From positions 5,332,001 through 5,396,000 of the forward strand of contig NZ_AP022596.1 of NCBI RefSeq assembly GCF_010731895.1: a DNA stretch of 64,000 nt, read 5' to 3'. The notes beneath the pieces were generated by a model that searched no databases, was not told the origin of the DNA, and saw only the letters and a list, made by a program, of their open reading frames with translations. Positions 8,453-16,944 of the stretch are shown here, piece by piece; position 1 is the stretch's first letter, and every line of letters starts with the position of its first letter. The DNA is from Mycolicibacterium helvum (lineage in GTDB: Bacteria > Actinomycetota > Actinomycetes > Mycobacteriales > Mycobacteriaceae). A program made the translations under genes and the position numbers.

Positions 8453-9361
8453 TCAGGGCCGCATGGCGGCCGGCAGGTCGCCGACCCACTTGTGGCCCCA
8501 GTAGCTGTCGGCGGTGATTTCCTCAGCGGTGTAACGAGTTTCGTCAACCCGTAGACCGCCAGTACCGAACTCGATGTCCCAGTCGCCGGGCGCCCGGACG
8601 TAGAACGACACCATCTTGTCGTTGGTGTGGCGGCCCAACGTAGAGGACAGCTGAAACCCTTCCGCCGCGATGCGGTCCAACGCCGCCCCGACCGCGTCGA
8701 GCTCGTCGACCTCCACCATCATGTGGATCAATCCGGGGTCGCGCTGGTGGGTTGCCGGCGCGATCGCCAGGCTGTGGTGGCGTTCGTTGATACCGAGGAA
8801 GCGAATCCGGATCGGCCCGAATTCCTTGGGCAGCGGCACCCGGAACGCTCCCCGGGACACGAAACCCAATACCCCGGTGTAGAAGTCGAACAGCCCGGGC
8901 GCGTCGAGAGCAGGTAGCACCACGTGACCCAGCCCTTGGTCGCCGGTGACGAACCGGGCGCCGAACGGGGTGACGACGGGGCTGTGGTCGAGGACCGCGC
9001 CGTGGAACACCTCCAGATGGGTGCCGGCCGGGTCGTCGAACGCCACGACCTCCTCGACTCGCCGGTCGTCGGCTTCGGACTGTGACAGTTGCTTATAGGC
9101 CACCCCGGCACCGTCGATCACGTCCTTCACCTGCTCGAGTGCTGCGTGGTCGCGGACCTCCCAGCCGACGGTGGCGATCCGGTCACCGTCGCCGGGAATC
9201 ACGATGATGCGGGCGGCGCGCTCGTCCATCCGCAGATACAGCGCCGAGGGATCCGGTCCCTTTCCTTCGGCGAAACCCAAGACACCAAAGGCGAATTGGC
9301 GCCATCGGTCGATGTCGGCGGTGTGGATGGTGACGTAGCCGAGGCTCTTGAACAGGCTCAC
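8453..9361 (-). CDS. Extradiol ring-cleavage dioxygenase, HsaC/BphC type (VOC fold)
   Basis: A 302-residue two-domain vicinal-oxygen-chelate protein. The expected Fe(II) ligands are His146 (LGHVVL), His213 (LIHMMVEV) and Glu264 (DIEFG). Second-shell His195, His245 and Tyr254 are also in place, so it should be active. HsaC cleaves the catechol formed from ring A of the steroid (3,4-DHSA) by meta fission. It sits 13 bp after an HsaA-like hydroxylase and immediately before a KstD-like flavoprotein, so the set makes a catechol and opens it. Length and ligand spacing fit the family. Confidence 0.9.
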   Translation of the reverse strand: MSLFKSLGYVTIHTADIDRWRQFAFGVLGFAEGKGPDPSALYLRMDERAARIIVIPGDGDRIATVGWEVRDHAALEQVKDVIDGAGVAYKQLSQSEADDRRVEEVVAFDDPAGTHLEVFHGAVLDHSPVVTPFGARFVTGDQGLGHVVLPALDAPGLFDFYTGVLGFVSRGAFRVPLPKEFGPIRIRFLGINERHHSLAIAPATHQRDPGLIHMMVEVDELDAVGAALDRIAAEGFQLSSTLGRHTNDKMVSFYVRAPGDWDIEFGTGGLRVDETRYTAEEITADSYWGHKWVGDLPAAMRP

Positions 9362-9374
9362 CAGTCCGCGCCTG

Positions 9375-10559
9375 TCAGATCATCGCCCGCAGCGGGCCCT
9401 GCGGCTCGACGCCGAAGGAGCTCAGCGCGGCGGCGTGGTAAGTGGTGCCCGGCACGTGGATGGCGTGCGCCATACCTGTGTGGGCATCGCGCCAGTAGCG
9501 TTGCAGCGGCTTGTCCATCCGCATCGCGTTGCCGCCCGAGCGGGCGAAGATCTCATCCACCGCGCTGACCGCGCGCCACACTGCGCGGACCTGCGTCCGT
9601 CGCCCGGCTGCCCGATCGGCGAACGAGACCTCCTTGCCGGAATCCACCATGTCGTAGATGCGGTCCACGTTGGCCAGGATCTCCTGGCGAGCGGCGTTGA
9701 TGTCGGCGGCCGCCTCACCGATCGCGTACATCACGTATGGGTCATCTTTGATGGCGGTGCCTGCCGCGCTGACGCGCTCACGCTGGTAGTCCAGATGCGC
9801 AGCGAGTGCCCCCTCGCAGATACCGATGGTCGCCGAGGAGATGCCCAGCGGGAACATCGTCGACCATGGCATCAGGTAGAGGGTGTCGGTCATGCCGGCC
9901 TCCCGCTGGGCCGTGCCATCCATCACCTTGAACGCGTCCATCACGCGGTAGTCGGGGACGAAGGCGTCCTTGACGATGACGTCCTTGGAGCCGGTGCCGC
10001 GCAATCCGACAACATCCCAGGAATCCTCGACGATGGTGTAGTCCTTGCGCGGGAGGATCATATGCAGCATCTGCGGCGGCATCTGGATCTTGCCGTCGGC
10101 GTCGCTCTTGATGGCGCCGAGGAAGATCCAATCGCAGTGGTCGGTACCCGAGCTGAACTGCCACCGTCCGTTGAAGATGTAGCCGCCGTCGACCGGCTTG
10201 GCGATGCCTTGGGGGGCGTAGGGGGAGGCCACCCAGGTGTCGACGTCGTCGGCCCAGATCTCCTCGGCCACCCGTGGGTCGGCATAGGCCAGCTGGTAGG
10301 GGTGCACGCCGACCACACCGTTGATCCAACCGGCGGCGGGGTCCAGTGCGGCCAGCGCCATCACGGTCTCGGCGAACTCACGCGGATGTACTTCCAAGCC
10401 GCCGAACTTCGCGGGTTGAAGCAGCCGGATATGGCCGGCTTCCTTCATGGCCTTGACGGTCTGGTCGGTGAGTTTGCCGATCTTCTCGGCCTCTACAGCC
10501 TGCTCGCGCAGCTGATCAGCTAGCTGCATGGTTGTGTCGAGCACCGAAGCGGTCATCAT
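9375..10559 (-). CDS. Flavin-dependent monooxygenase of acyl-CoA dehydrogenase fold, HsaA-like
   Basis: A 394-residue protein resembling HsaA, the oxygenase of the 3-HSA hydroxylase that turns the ring-A phenol into a catechol using reduced flavin from HsaB. Shared features include LLQPAKFGGL, WVASPYAPQG, FNGRWQFSSGTDHCDW, VVGLRGTGSKDVIVKDAFVP and the C-terminal RYWRDAHTGMAHA. No HsaB-type flavin reductase is in the window. It starts at ATGATG (10557-10559) after an AAGGATGA stretch, is first in the HsaA/HsaC/KstD-like operon, and is divergent from BVMO copy 2. Confidence 0.87.
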   Translation of the reverse strand: MMTASVLDTTMQLADQLREQAVEAEKIGKLTDQTVKAMKEAGHIRLLQPAKFGGLEVHPREFAETVMALAALDPAAGWINGVVGVHPYQLAYADPRVAEEIWADDVDTWVASPYAPQGIAKPVDGGYIFNGRWQFSSGTDHCDWIFLGAIKSDADGKIQMPPQMLHMILPRKDYTIVEDSWDVVGLRGTGSKDVIVKDAFVPDYRVMDAFKVMDGTAQREAGMTDTLYLMPWSTMFPLGISSATIGICEGALAAHLDYQRERVSAAGTAIKDDPYVMYAIGEAAADINAARQEILANVDRIYDMVDSGKEVSFADRAAGRRTQVRAVWRAVSAVDEIFARSGGNAMRMDKPLQRYWRDAHTGMAHAIHVPGTTYHAAALSSFGVEPQGPLRAMI

Positions 10560-10616
10560 TCATCCTTGTCAAGGTTTGGGCTGTCAGTTTCATCCTGAAC
10601 CCGCGAGACGGTCAGT

Positions 10617-10634
10617 ATCGGGCAATGTCCCGAT
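10617..10634. promoter_or_regulatory. Inverted repeat in a divergent promoter region
   Basis: ATCGGG and CCCGAT form a perfect 6-bp inverted repeat around CAATGT. It lies between the divergent HsaA-like and BVMO genes (10560-10675), 41 bp before the BVMO start. The position and symmetry suit an operator controlling one or both operons. No matching regulator gene lies next to it. Confidence 0.35.
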
Positions 10635-10675
10635 GAGCGGGGCAAGTTAGCCGGTGTCGACCTACGCTGCTCGGC

Positions 10676-12286
10676 ATGAGCGCAGGCAACGACGCACTCG
10701 ACGTGGTGGTGGTCGGCGCCGGATTCGCCGGGCTGTACGCGTTACACAAGTTCCGTCAGCAGGGCCTTTTGGTCAGGGCCTTTGAGGCGGCCCCCGATGT
10801 GGGCGGCACCTGGTATTTCAACCGCTACCCGGGGGCGCGGTGTGACGTCGAGAGCGTCGACTACAGCTACTCGTTCTCCGACGCGCTGCAGCAGGAATGG
10901 ACGTGGACCGAGAAGTACGCCGCCCAACCGGAGATCCTCGCCTATCTCAACTGGGTCGCCGACACACTTGACCTGCGCCGTGACATCACGTTCAGCACCC
11001 GGGTGACATCCGTCGTGCTCGACGAAACCGCCCTGCGCTGGTCGGTGGCGACCGATGACGACCAGACCGTCACCACCCGATTCGTCGTGATGGCCACGGG
11101 GGCGTTGTCGTCGGCGATCACGCCGGCATTCGAAGGTCTCGAGGATTTCGGCGGCGAGATCTATCACACCGCGCACTGGCCGCACGAGGCGGTGGATTTC
11201 ACCGGCAAGCGGGTGGCGGTCATCGGCACGGGTTCCTCAGGCATTCAATCGATTCCGATCTTCGCCGAGCAGGCCGAGCAGCTGTACGTCTTCCAGCGCA
11301 CCCCCAACTACAGCATTCCGGCAGGCAATACCGCGCTGACACCCGAGCAGGTGGCCGAGGTCAAAGCCACCTACCCCGAGCGCCGGCGGATCTCGATGCG
11401 CAGCGGCGGCGGTTCGCCTTATGTGGGCACGACCAGGCTGACCATGGAAGTGTCGGCAGAAGAACGGCGCGAGGAGTTCGAAAAGCGTTGGCGGCTAGGC
11501 GGTGTCCTGTACTCCAAGACGTTTCCCGACCAGCTGACCAACTCCGAAGCCAACGACGAGGCACGCAGGTTCTGGGTGGAGAAGATCCGGGCGGTGATCG
11601 ACGATCCACAGATTGCCGAGTTGCTGATCCCCGACGATCACCCGATCGGATCGAAGCGAATCTGCACCGACGCCAATTACTTTCAAACCTTCAACCGGCC
11701 CAATGTGGCATTGATCAGCGTCCGCCGCACGCCCATCACCTCGATCGATCAGACCGGCATCAACACCTCAGATGCCCACATCAACTTCGATGCGATCGTG
11801 TTCGCCACCGGATTCGACGCGCTCACCGGCTCATTGGGCAAGATCGAGATCGTCGGTCGCGGGGGAGAGCGGCTGCTCGACGACTGGGCCGAAGGACCCC
11901 GCAGTTACCTCGGACTGGGCGACGACGGCTTCCCGAACCTGTTCGTCATCACCGGCCCTGGCGCGCCCGCTGTGCTGGCCAACATGGTGTTGCACGCCGA
12001 GTCCCATGTTGACTGGGTCGCCGACGCCATCGGCTACCTCGACAAGCATGGTTACGCCGGCATCGAGGCGACCCCGGAGGCCGTCGAGAACTGGCTCGCC
12101 GAACTCGATCGGCGCGCTGCGACCACCCTGTTCCCGCGAGCCAACTCTTGGTACCTGGGTGCCAATGTGCCGGGCAAGCCACGGGTCTTCATGCTCTTCA
12201 TCGGCGGCTTCGGTGTCTACAACGACATCTGTGCCGAAGTCGCCGCCGCCGGATACAAGGGCTTCGAGCTGATCAAAGCGGGCTAA
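10676..12286 (+). CDS. Flavin-containing Baeyer-Villiger monooxygenase (copy 2)
   Basis: A 536-residue close paralogue of the gene at 451; by eye roughly four of five residues agree along the whole length. It has GAGFAG (14-19), GGTWYFNRYPGARCDVES, the fingerprint FGGEIYHTAHW (158-168) and GTGSSG (184-189). It should oxidise a related ketone to an ester or lactone. It stands alone on the plus strand between two minus-strand Hsa-like operons, and its TAA overlaps the stop of the convergent hydrolase. Two nearly identical BVMOs within 11 kb suggest a local duplication kept for different ketones or for dosage. Confidence 0.9.
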   Translation: MSAGNDALDVVVVGAGFAGLYALHKFRQQGLLVRAFEAAPDVGGTWYFNRYPGARCDVESVDYSYSFSDALQQEWTWTEKYAAQPEILAYLNWVADTLDLRRDITFSTRVTSVVLDETALRWSVATDDDQTVTTRFVVMATGALSSAITPAFEGLEDFGGEIYHTAHWPHEAVDFTGKRVAVIGTGSSGIQSIPIFAEQAEQLYVFQRTPNYSIPAGNTALTPEQVAEVKATYPERRRISMRSGGGSPYVGTTRLTMEVSAEERREEFEKRWRLGGVLYSKTFPDQLTNSEANDEARRFWVEKIRAVIDDPQIAELLIPDDHPIGSKRICTDANYFQTFNRPNVALISVRRTPITSIDQTGINTSDAHINFDAIVFATGFDALTGSLGKIEIVGRGGERLLDDWAEGPRSYLGLGDDGFPNLFVITGPGAPAVLANMVLHAESHVDWVADAIGYLDKHGYAGIEATPEAVENWLAELDRRAATTLFPRANSWYLGANVPGKPRVFMLFIGGFGVYNDICAEVAAAGYKGFELIKAG

Positions 12287-13137
12287 TCCCGCTGCAGGAA
12301 GCTCATCACCGTGCTCTCGAAGGCTTGCTTGGCCTCGATCATCACCCAGTGCCCACAGTTGGGAAACACGTGCAGTTCGGCGTTGGAGATGGTGCGCATC
12401 GGGATCAGCGCCATGTCCAGCGGGCTGACCCGGTCGTCGCGGCCCCAGGTCAGTAGCGTCGGCGCCTTCACCTTGTGCATGGTGGCCCAGGGCAGTGGGA
12501 AATCGGCGTTGCGCATCATCTTCGTCATGGCCGCGAAGGCGGCCTTGCCGTACATGCGGCGCGCGCTGGCCAGCGTGTCCGGGTCGGTGGCCAGTGTCCA
12601 GCGCTCTTCAATGAGCTGTTCGGTCACCAGTGCGGGGTCATAGACCATCGAGTTGAGCCAGTCGACCAACCGTTGCCGGGTGGGGTCCTCGGTGAATTCC
12701 TGCAGCAGCCGGATGCCCTCACTGGGGCCTGAGCTGAAGATATTGGTGCCGATTCCGCCGATGGTCACCAGCTTGCCGATCCGGTCGGAAAAGTTGATCG
12801 CGAAGTTGATGCCGACGCCGCCGCCCATCGAGTTGCCGATCACATCGACTCGGTCCAGGCCCAGGGCGTCGACGAAGGCCGGCACCGCTGCCTGCGCGTC
12901 CAGCATGGGGTGGCCACCGAAGTCGTCGCTGACCCCGAAACCGGGAAACTCCAGCACCAGGCACCGGTAATGCTCGGCGAAAAATGCCAGGTTGCCGCGG
13001 AAGTTCCGCCAGCCGGTGACCCCGGGGCCGGACCCGTGCAACAGCAGCAGAACGGGTCCTTCGCCGGCCTCGTGGTAGCGCAGAACGCCCTTCTCGGTGG
13101 AGATCTCGCGCCGCGTGCCTTCGTAAGTCGTATCCAC
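12283..13137 (-). CDS. Alpha/beta hydrolase, HsaD-like meta-cleavage product hydrolase
   Basis: A 284-residue alpha/beta hydrolase. HGSGPG marks the oxyanion region, GNSMGG holds nucleophile Ser103, GRDDRVSPLD holds the acid (Asp235), and NCGHWV holds His263. The spacing and the motifs LEFPGFG and SPLD match HsaD/BphD, which break a C-C bond in the product of extradiol cleavage. With the HsaA- and HsaC-like genes this completes a three-step ring opening. It overlaps the BVMO stop codon tail to tail and is divergent from the cyclase gene. Confidence 0.88.
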   Translation of the reverse strand: MDTTYEGTRREISTEKGVLRYHEAGEGPVLLLLHGSGPGVTGWRNFRGNLAFFAEHYRCLVLEFPGFGVSDDFGGHPMLDAQAAVPAFVDALGLDRVDVIGNSMGGGVGINFAINFSDRIGKLVTIGGIGTNIFSSGPSEGIRLLQEFTEDPTRQRLVDWLNSMVYDPALVTEQLIEERWTLATDPDTLASARRMYGKAAFAAMTKMMRNADFPLPWATMHKVKAPTLLTWGRDDRVSPLDMALIPMRTISNAELHVFPNCGHWVMIEAKQAFESTVMSFLQRD

Positions 13138-13306
13138 GGGTGCTATCCGATCACCGCCGCCGCCGGGATGGCAACCAGGCGTACCGGTGGACGGGCCGCG
13201 ACATCCACAAATTCACCATTGGCCACAGCAGCCTCATTGGTCACAACGTGCGGTAATCTGCTCGGGGACCCGTGTCTTTCGGGTCGTGGCGGGCGAAGGG
13301 ATGCCT

Positions 13307-15529
13307 ATGACGCAGGTGTCTGACCAAGACGCTGCCGAGGCGGTTACCGAGAGGGACCCGGCGGCCGACTTGCCGCGAAACCGCCTAGATCGTTTCCGCC
13401 GCCGGCGGCTGTTGGCCCACGTGAGCATCCTGTCCAAGTTGATTCTCATGATGGTGCTCTGCACCGTGCTGGCGTCGGCTGTCATCGGCGGGATCGCGTT
13501 CCAGGCCGGACGCAGTGAGATGCGTGACGCCGTATTCAGCCGGTTGACCGAGGTGAGGGAATCCCAGGCGCGCGAGCTGACCTCTCAGATTACCGATCTG
13601 AGAAATTCGCTGATCATTTATACCCACGGAGTGGTCGCTCGCAACGCGCTCGAGGCGTTCACCGCGGGATTCGACCAGCTGGCGAACGCCCAGATCAACC
13701 CAGAGCAATCGCGGTCGATCGTCGACTACTACAACAACGGCTTCATCAACGAGGTCGAACGTTACAGCGGCACCAAGCTCGACCCCGCCGCCGTGCTTCC
13801 GACATCCAACGCCCAGCGATATCTGCAAGCCAACTACACCGCAAAGAGGCCCCTCAATCTCGATGACGGCGATCAATATGCCATCAGTCTGGATGACGCC
13901 CACGATGGAAGTGCGTGGTCCGCGGCCAATGCTCAGTACCAGGACTTCTTCCGGCAGATCGTGACACGCTACGAGTTCGAAGACGCGCTTCTGATCGACG
14001 GGCGCGGCAACGTCGTCTACAGCGCTTACAAGGATGTCGACCTCGGTACGAACATCGTCGATGGCCCCTACGCTGGATCCAAGCTCCACTCGGCGTATCT
14101 GAAGGCGATGACGTCGAACACGGTCGACTATGTCGGGTTCACTGATTTCGAGCTTTATCAGCCAGCCGAAATGCAGCCGACTGCGTGGATGGTGGCCCCG
14201 ATCCTCAATGACGGCCGCACGTCCGGGGTACTTGCGCTGCAGTTCCCGATCACCAAGATCAACCGGTTGATGACGTTCGATCAGCAGTGGCGGCAAGTCG
14301 GTATGGGTGACACCGGCGAGACCGTGTTGGGTGGCCCCGACGATCTGATGCGATCAGATTCGCGTCTCTTCCTGGAGAATCCTCAGCAGTACAAGACCGA
14401 TGTCGTCGACGCCGGCACTCCTTCTGACATCGCTGACATGGCGATCCGGCAGGGTGGCACCACCTTGGTTCAGCCGATGACCTCGGCGGCGACCCGCAAC
14501 GCCCAAAAAGGGGAGACGGGAACCATCATCACTCAGGACTACCTGGGGCAGGACACGCTTCAGGCCTACGCGCCGGTGGTGATCAAGGACTCCGACCTGC
14601 ATTGGTCGATCGTCGCGAAAGTGGATACCAGCGAGGCGTTCGCTCGCGAGACTTCGTTCACCAAGACCATGGTTTTGGTTACCACCGGGATCATTTTCGT
14701 GGTGTGTCTGTTGGCGATCTATCTGGCCCAGGTATTCGTGCGGCCGATCAGACGTCTGGAAGCTGGCGCACAGCGGATCAGCGCCGGTGACTATAACGTC
14801 ACCATCCCGGTCGACACCCGTGACGAAATCGGTGATTTGACAGAAGCTTTCAACGAGATGGGCCGCAGTCTGACGGTCAAGGAGGACTTGCTCAACGAAC
14901 AGCGCAAGGCCAACGACCAGCTGCTGAGTTCCCTGATGCCTGAATCCCTCGCTGAGCGGTTCAAGCAGGGTGAGGAGACCATCGCCGTCGAGCACCAGAA
15001 TGTGACCGTCATCTTCGCCGACATCATCGGGCTCGAGCGACTGCAGGCAGAGTTGGCCCCCGACGCGTCGCTGACGTTGATCAACGAATTGATCCGCCAG
15101 ATCGACGCAGCCGCAGACACTCTAGGAATGGAAACCGTTCGCACGGTGCGGAACGGTTATCTCGCGAGTTGCGGGCTTACCGTTCCGAGATTGGACAATG
15201 TCCGCAGGACAGTCGATTTCGCGTTGGAATGTGAGCAGATCGTTGACCGGTTCAACAACGAGACCGGCAATGACTTGAGCGTTCGGGCCGGTATCGACAC
15301 CGGCGCTGTCAGCAGTGGTCTGCTCGGCCGACCGTCGGTGGTCTATGACATGTGGGGTTCTGTCGTCAACCTGGCTCACCAGATCAAAGACGGCTCACCG
15401 CAATCCGGGATCTACGTCACCTCCAGCGTCCACGAGGTGCTGGAGGAGACGATGCGATTCGAGTCGGCGGGAACCACGTTGGTCGACGGTGAGGCGCAAC
15501 CGATCTGGCGACTCTCGGGGCGCCGCTGA
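13307..15529 (+). CDS. Membrane class III cyclase homologue with HAMP domain, probably degenerate
   Basis: A 740-residue protein. The ATG at 13307 is favoured because GAAGGG ends six bases before it. Order of parts: cytoplasmic N-terminus, TM1 (about 43-65), a large extracytoplasmic sensor region (about 70-450, Cache-like), TM2 (about 452-477), HAMP (about 475-525) and a cyclase domain (about 565-735). The first metal Asp is present (IFADIIGL, Asp572). The second is replaced by Asn616 (VRNGYLASCG), and the motif usually read as VWGDxVNLASR is MWGSVVNLAHQ, losing the Arg. Loss of these residues predicts weak or no catalysis. The architecture and the following gene match M. tuberculosis Rv2435c. 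Confidence 0.87.
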   Translation: MTQVSDQDAAEAVTERDPAADLPRNRLDRFRRRRLLAHVSILSKLILMMVLCTVLASAVIGGIAFQAGRSEMRDAVFSRLTEVRESQARELTSQITDLRNSLIIYTHGVVARNALEAFTAGFDQLANAQINPEQSRSIVDYYNNGFINEVERYSGTKLDPAAVLPTSNAQRYLQANYTAKRPLNLDDGDQYAISLDDAHDGSAWSAANAQYQDFFRQIVTRYEFEDALLIDGRGNVVYSAYKDVDLGTNIVDGPYAGSKLHSAYLKAMTSNTVDYVGFTDFELYQPAEMQPTAWMVAPILNDGRTSGVLALQFPITKINRLMTFDQQWRQVGMGDTGETVLGGPDDLMRSDSRLFLENPQQYKTDVVDAGTPSDIADMAIRQGGTTLVQPMTSAATRNAQKGETGTIITQDYLGQDTLQAYAPVVIKDSDLHWSIVAKVDTSEAFARETSFTKTMVLVTTGIIFVVCLLAIYLAQVFVRPIRRLEAGAQRISAGDYNVTIPVDTRDEIGDLTEAFNEMGRSLTVKEDLLNEQRKANDQLLSSLMPESLAERFKQGEETIAVEHQNVTVIFADIIGLERLQAELAPDASLTLINELIRQIDAAADTLGMETVRTVRNGYLASCGLTVPRLDNVRRTVDFALECEQIVDRFNNETGNDLSVRAGIDTGAVSSGLLGRPSVVYDMWGSVVNLAHQIKDGSPQSGIYVTSSVHEVLEETMRFESAGTTLVDGEAQPIWRLSGRR

Positions 15530-16944
15530 TGGCTGACATATTTACTTCCGCATGGTTTTACTGGGCGATCGGAATCGCAGTCGGACTGCCGCTGGGTCTG
15601 GTCGCGCTGACTGAGTGGCAACATGCGTTGCAGCGCAAGAAGAGTGTGCTGCTGCGGCCCGTGACGATCCTGCGAAACTATTTGCTCCCGCTGGCCGCGC
15701 TGCTGCTGTTGATGCTGGAGGCCAATCGGGTTCCGCCCCAAGCTACATCGGTGCGGGTCGTGGCCACGCTCGCAGCCTTTGTCGTGCTTGTGCTGATGCT
15801 GTCGGGAATCAAGGCTGCTGTGTTCCAGAGCGCACCCGACGGCTCCTGGCGTAAACGCATGCCGTCGATCTTCCTCGACGTGGTGCGTTTTGTGATCATC
15901 GCGGTAGGCCTGGCGATGATTTTCGCCTACATCTGGGGCGCTAACGTCAAAGGACTGTTCACCGCGCTGGGGATCACTTCGATCGTCGTCGGCTTGACGC
16001 TGCAGAACTCGGTGGGGCAGATCATCTCCGGGTTGTTGATGCTCTTCGAGCAGCCGTTCCGGCTGGGCGACTGGTTGCAGACACCTCAGGCCAAGGGGCG
16101 TGTGGTGGAAGTGAACTGGCGCGCTATCCATCTGGAGACCGGCACCGGGCTGCAGATCACCCCGAACTCGGTGCTGGCCGCGGCGTCGTTCACCAACCTC
16201 AGCCGCCCCGAAGGTAAGCACACGTGCGAAGTGGAGACCGTCTTCGCCCACGACGATCCACCCGAACGGGTATGCGCGATGCTCACCCTCGCGGCATCGG
16301 AGCTTCCTCAGCGTGACCCGAGCCGAAGCCCCAACACCGTCCCGATTGGCGGGATGCAATACCGGACGAAAATCCCGCTCATCTCGCCGGCAGAAGACGG
16401 CAAAGCCAAAGCTAGGTTCCGGCGCTGGATCTGGTACGCCGCACGCCGGGAAGGGCTGCACCTCGACGAAGCTGACGATTCGTTCTCCACACCGGAGCGG
16501 GTAGAAGAGGGCATTGTCAAGGTAGTCGGTCCGACATTCCGGTTGACCCGCGAGGAGCACGAGGACCTGGTCGAGCATGCCAGGATCGAGTGCTACGCCG
16601 ACGGCGAGCGGATGCAGCGAGCGGGCGAGACACCCTCCGGGATGACATTCGTCCTGGCGGGCGCTGTGCAGATGAACGCAATCATGGAAGACGGCTCCGA
16701 GGTGATCGCCTGGACTCAGGATGAGGGTTCCTTCCTGGGGCAGTCCACGCTCACCCGTCAGCCGGTTCTCGGGTCCGCCTATGCGGTCGGGGAAGTCACC
16801 GCGGTATACGTCGGCCGCGATAAGATCGCTGATCTGGTGCAGCGCAATCCGCAGCTGCTACAGGAGCTGGGCCGGACTATCGAGGAGCGCCGCGCGCACG
16901 TGCTTCGGGCCATTGACCAGGCGGCCGAAGTGGATATTGATTGA
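15529..16944 (+). CDS. MscS-type mechanosensitive channel with cyclic nucleotide-binding domain
   Basis: A 471-residue membrane protein. Several N-terminal hydrophobic segments lead to an MscS pore and beta domain (GITSIVVGLTLQNSVGQIIS, then EQPFRLGDWL) around residues 140-190. A C-terminal cNMP-binding-like fold (about 340-450) contains FVLAGAVQMN and GSFLGQSTL. Such fusions are called bacterial cyclic-nucleotide-gated channels and resemble Rv2434c. Its ATG shares a base with the cyclase stop (TGATG), so the two are co-translated and probably work as a sensor-channel pair. Whether it binds cAMP is open, since the PRAAL-type Arg of the phosphate cassette is not obvious. Confidence 0.88.
   Translation: MADIFTSAWFYWAIGIAVGLPLGLVALTEWQHALQRKKSVLLRPVTILRNYLLPLAALLLLMLEANRVPPQATSVRVVATLAAFVVLVLMLSGIKAAVFQSAPDGSWRKRMPSIFLDVVRFVIIAVGLAMIFAYIWGANVKGLFTALGITSIVVGLTLQNSVGQIISGLLMLFEQPFRLGDWLQTPQAKGRVVEVNWRAIHLETGTGLQITPNSVLAAASFTNLSRPEGKHTCEVETVFAHDDPPERVCAMLTLAASELPQRDPSRSPNTVPIGGMQYRTKIPLISPAEDGKAKARFRRWIWYAARREGLHLDEADDSFSTPERVEEGIVKVVGPTFRLTREEHEDLVEHARIECYADGERMQRAGETPSGMTFVLAGAVQMNAIMEDGSEVIAWTQDEGSFLGQSTLTRQPVLGSAYAVGEVTAVYVGRDKIADLVQRNPQLLQELGRTIEERRAHVLRAIDQAAEVDID

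Noticed and set aside
15412..16578. 388-residue minus-strand frame opposite the MscS gene
   Set aside because: It is rich in Gln, His and Arg without domains, while the channel gene is convincing.
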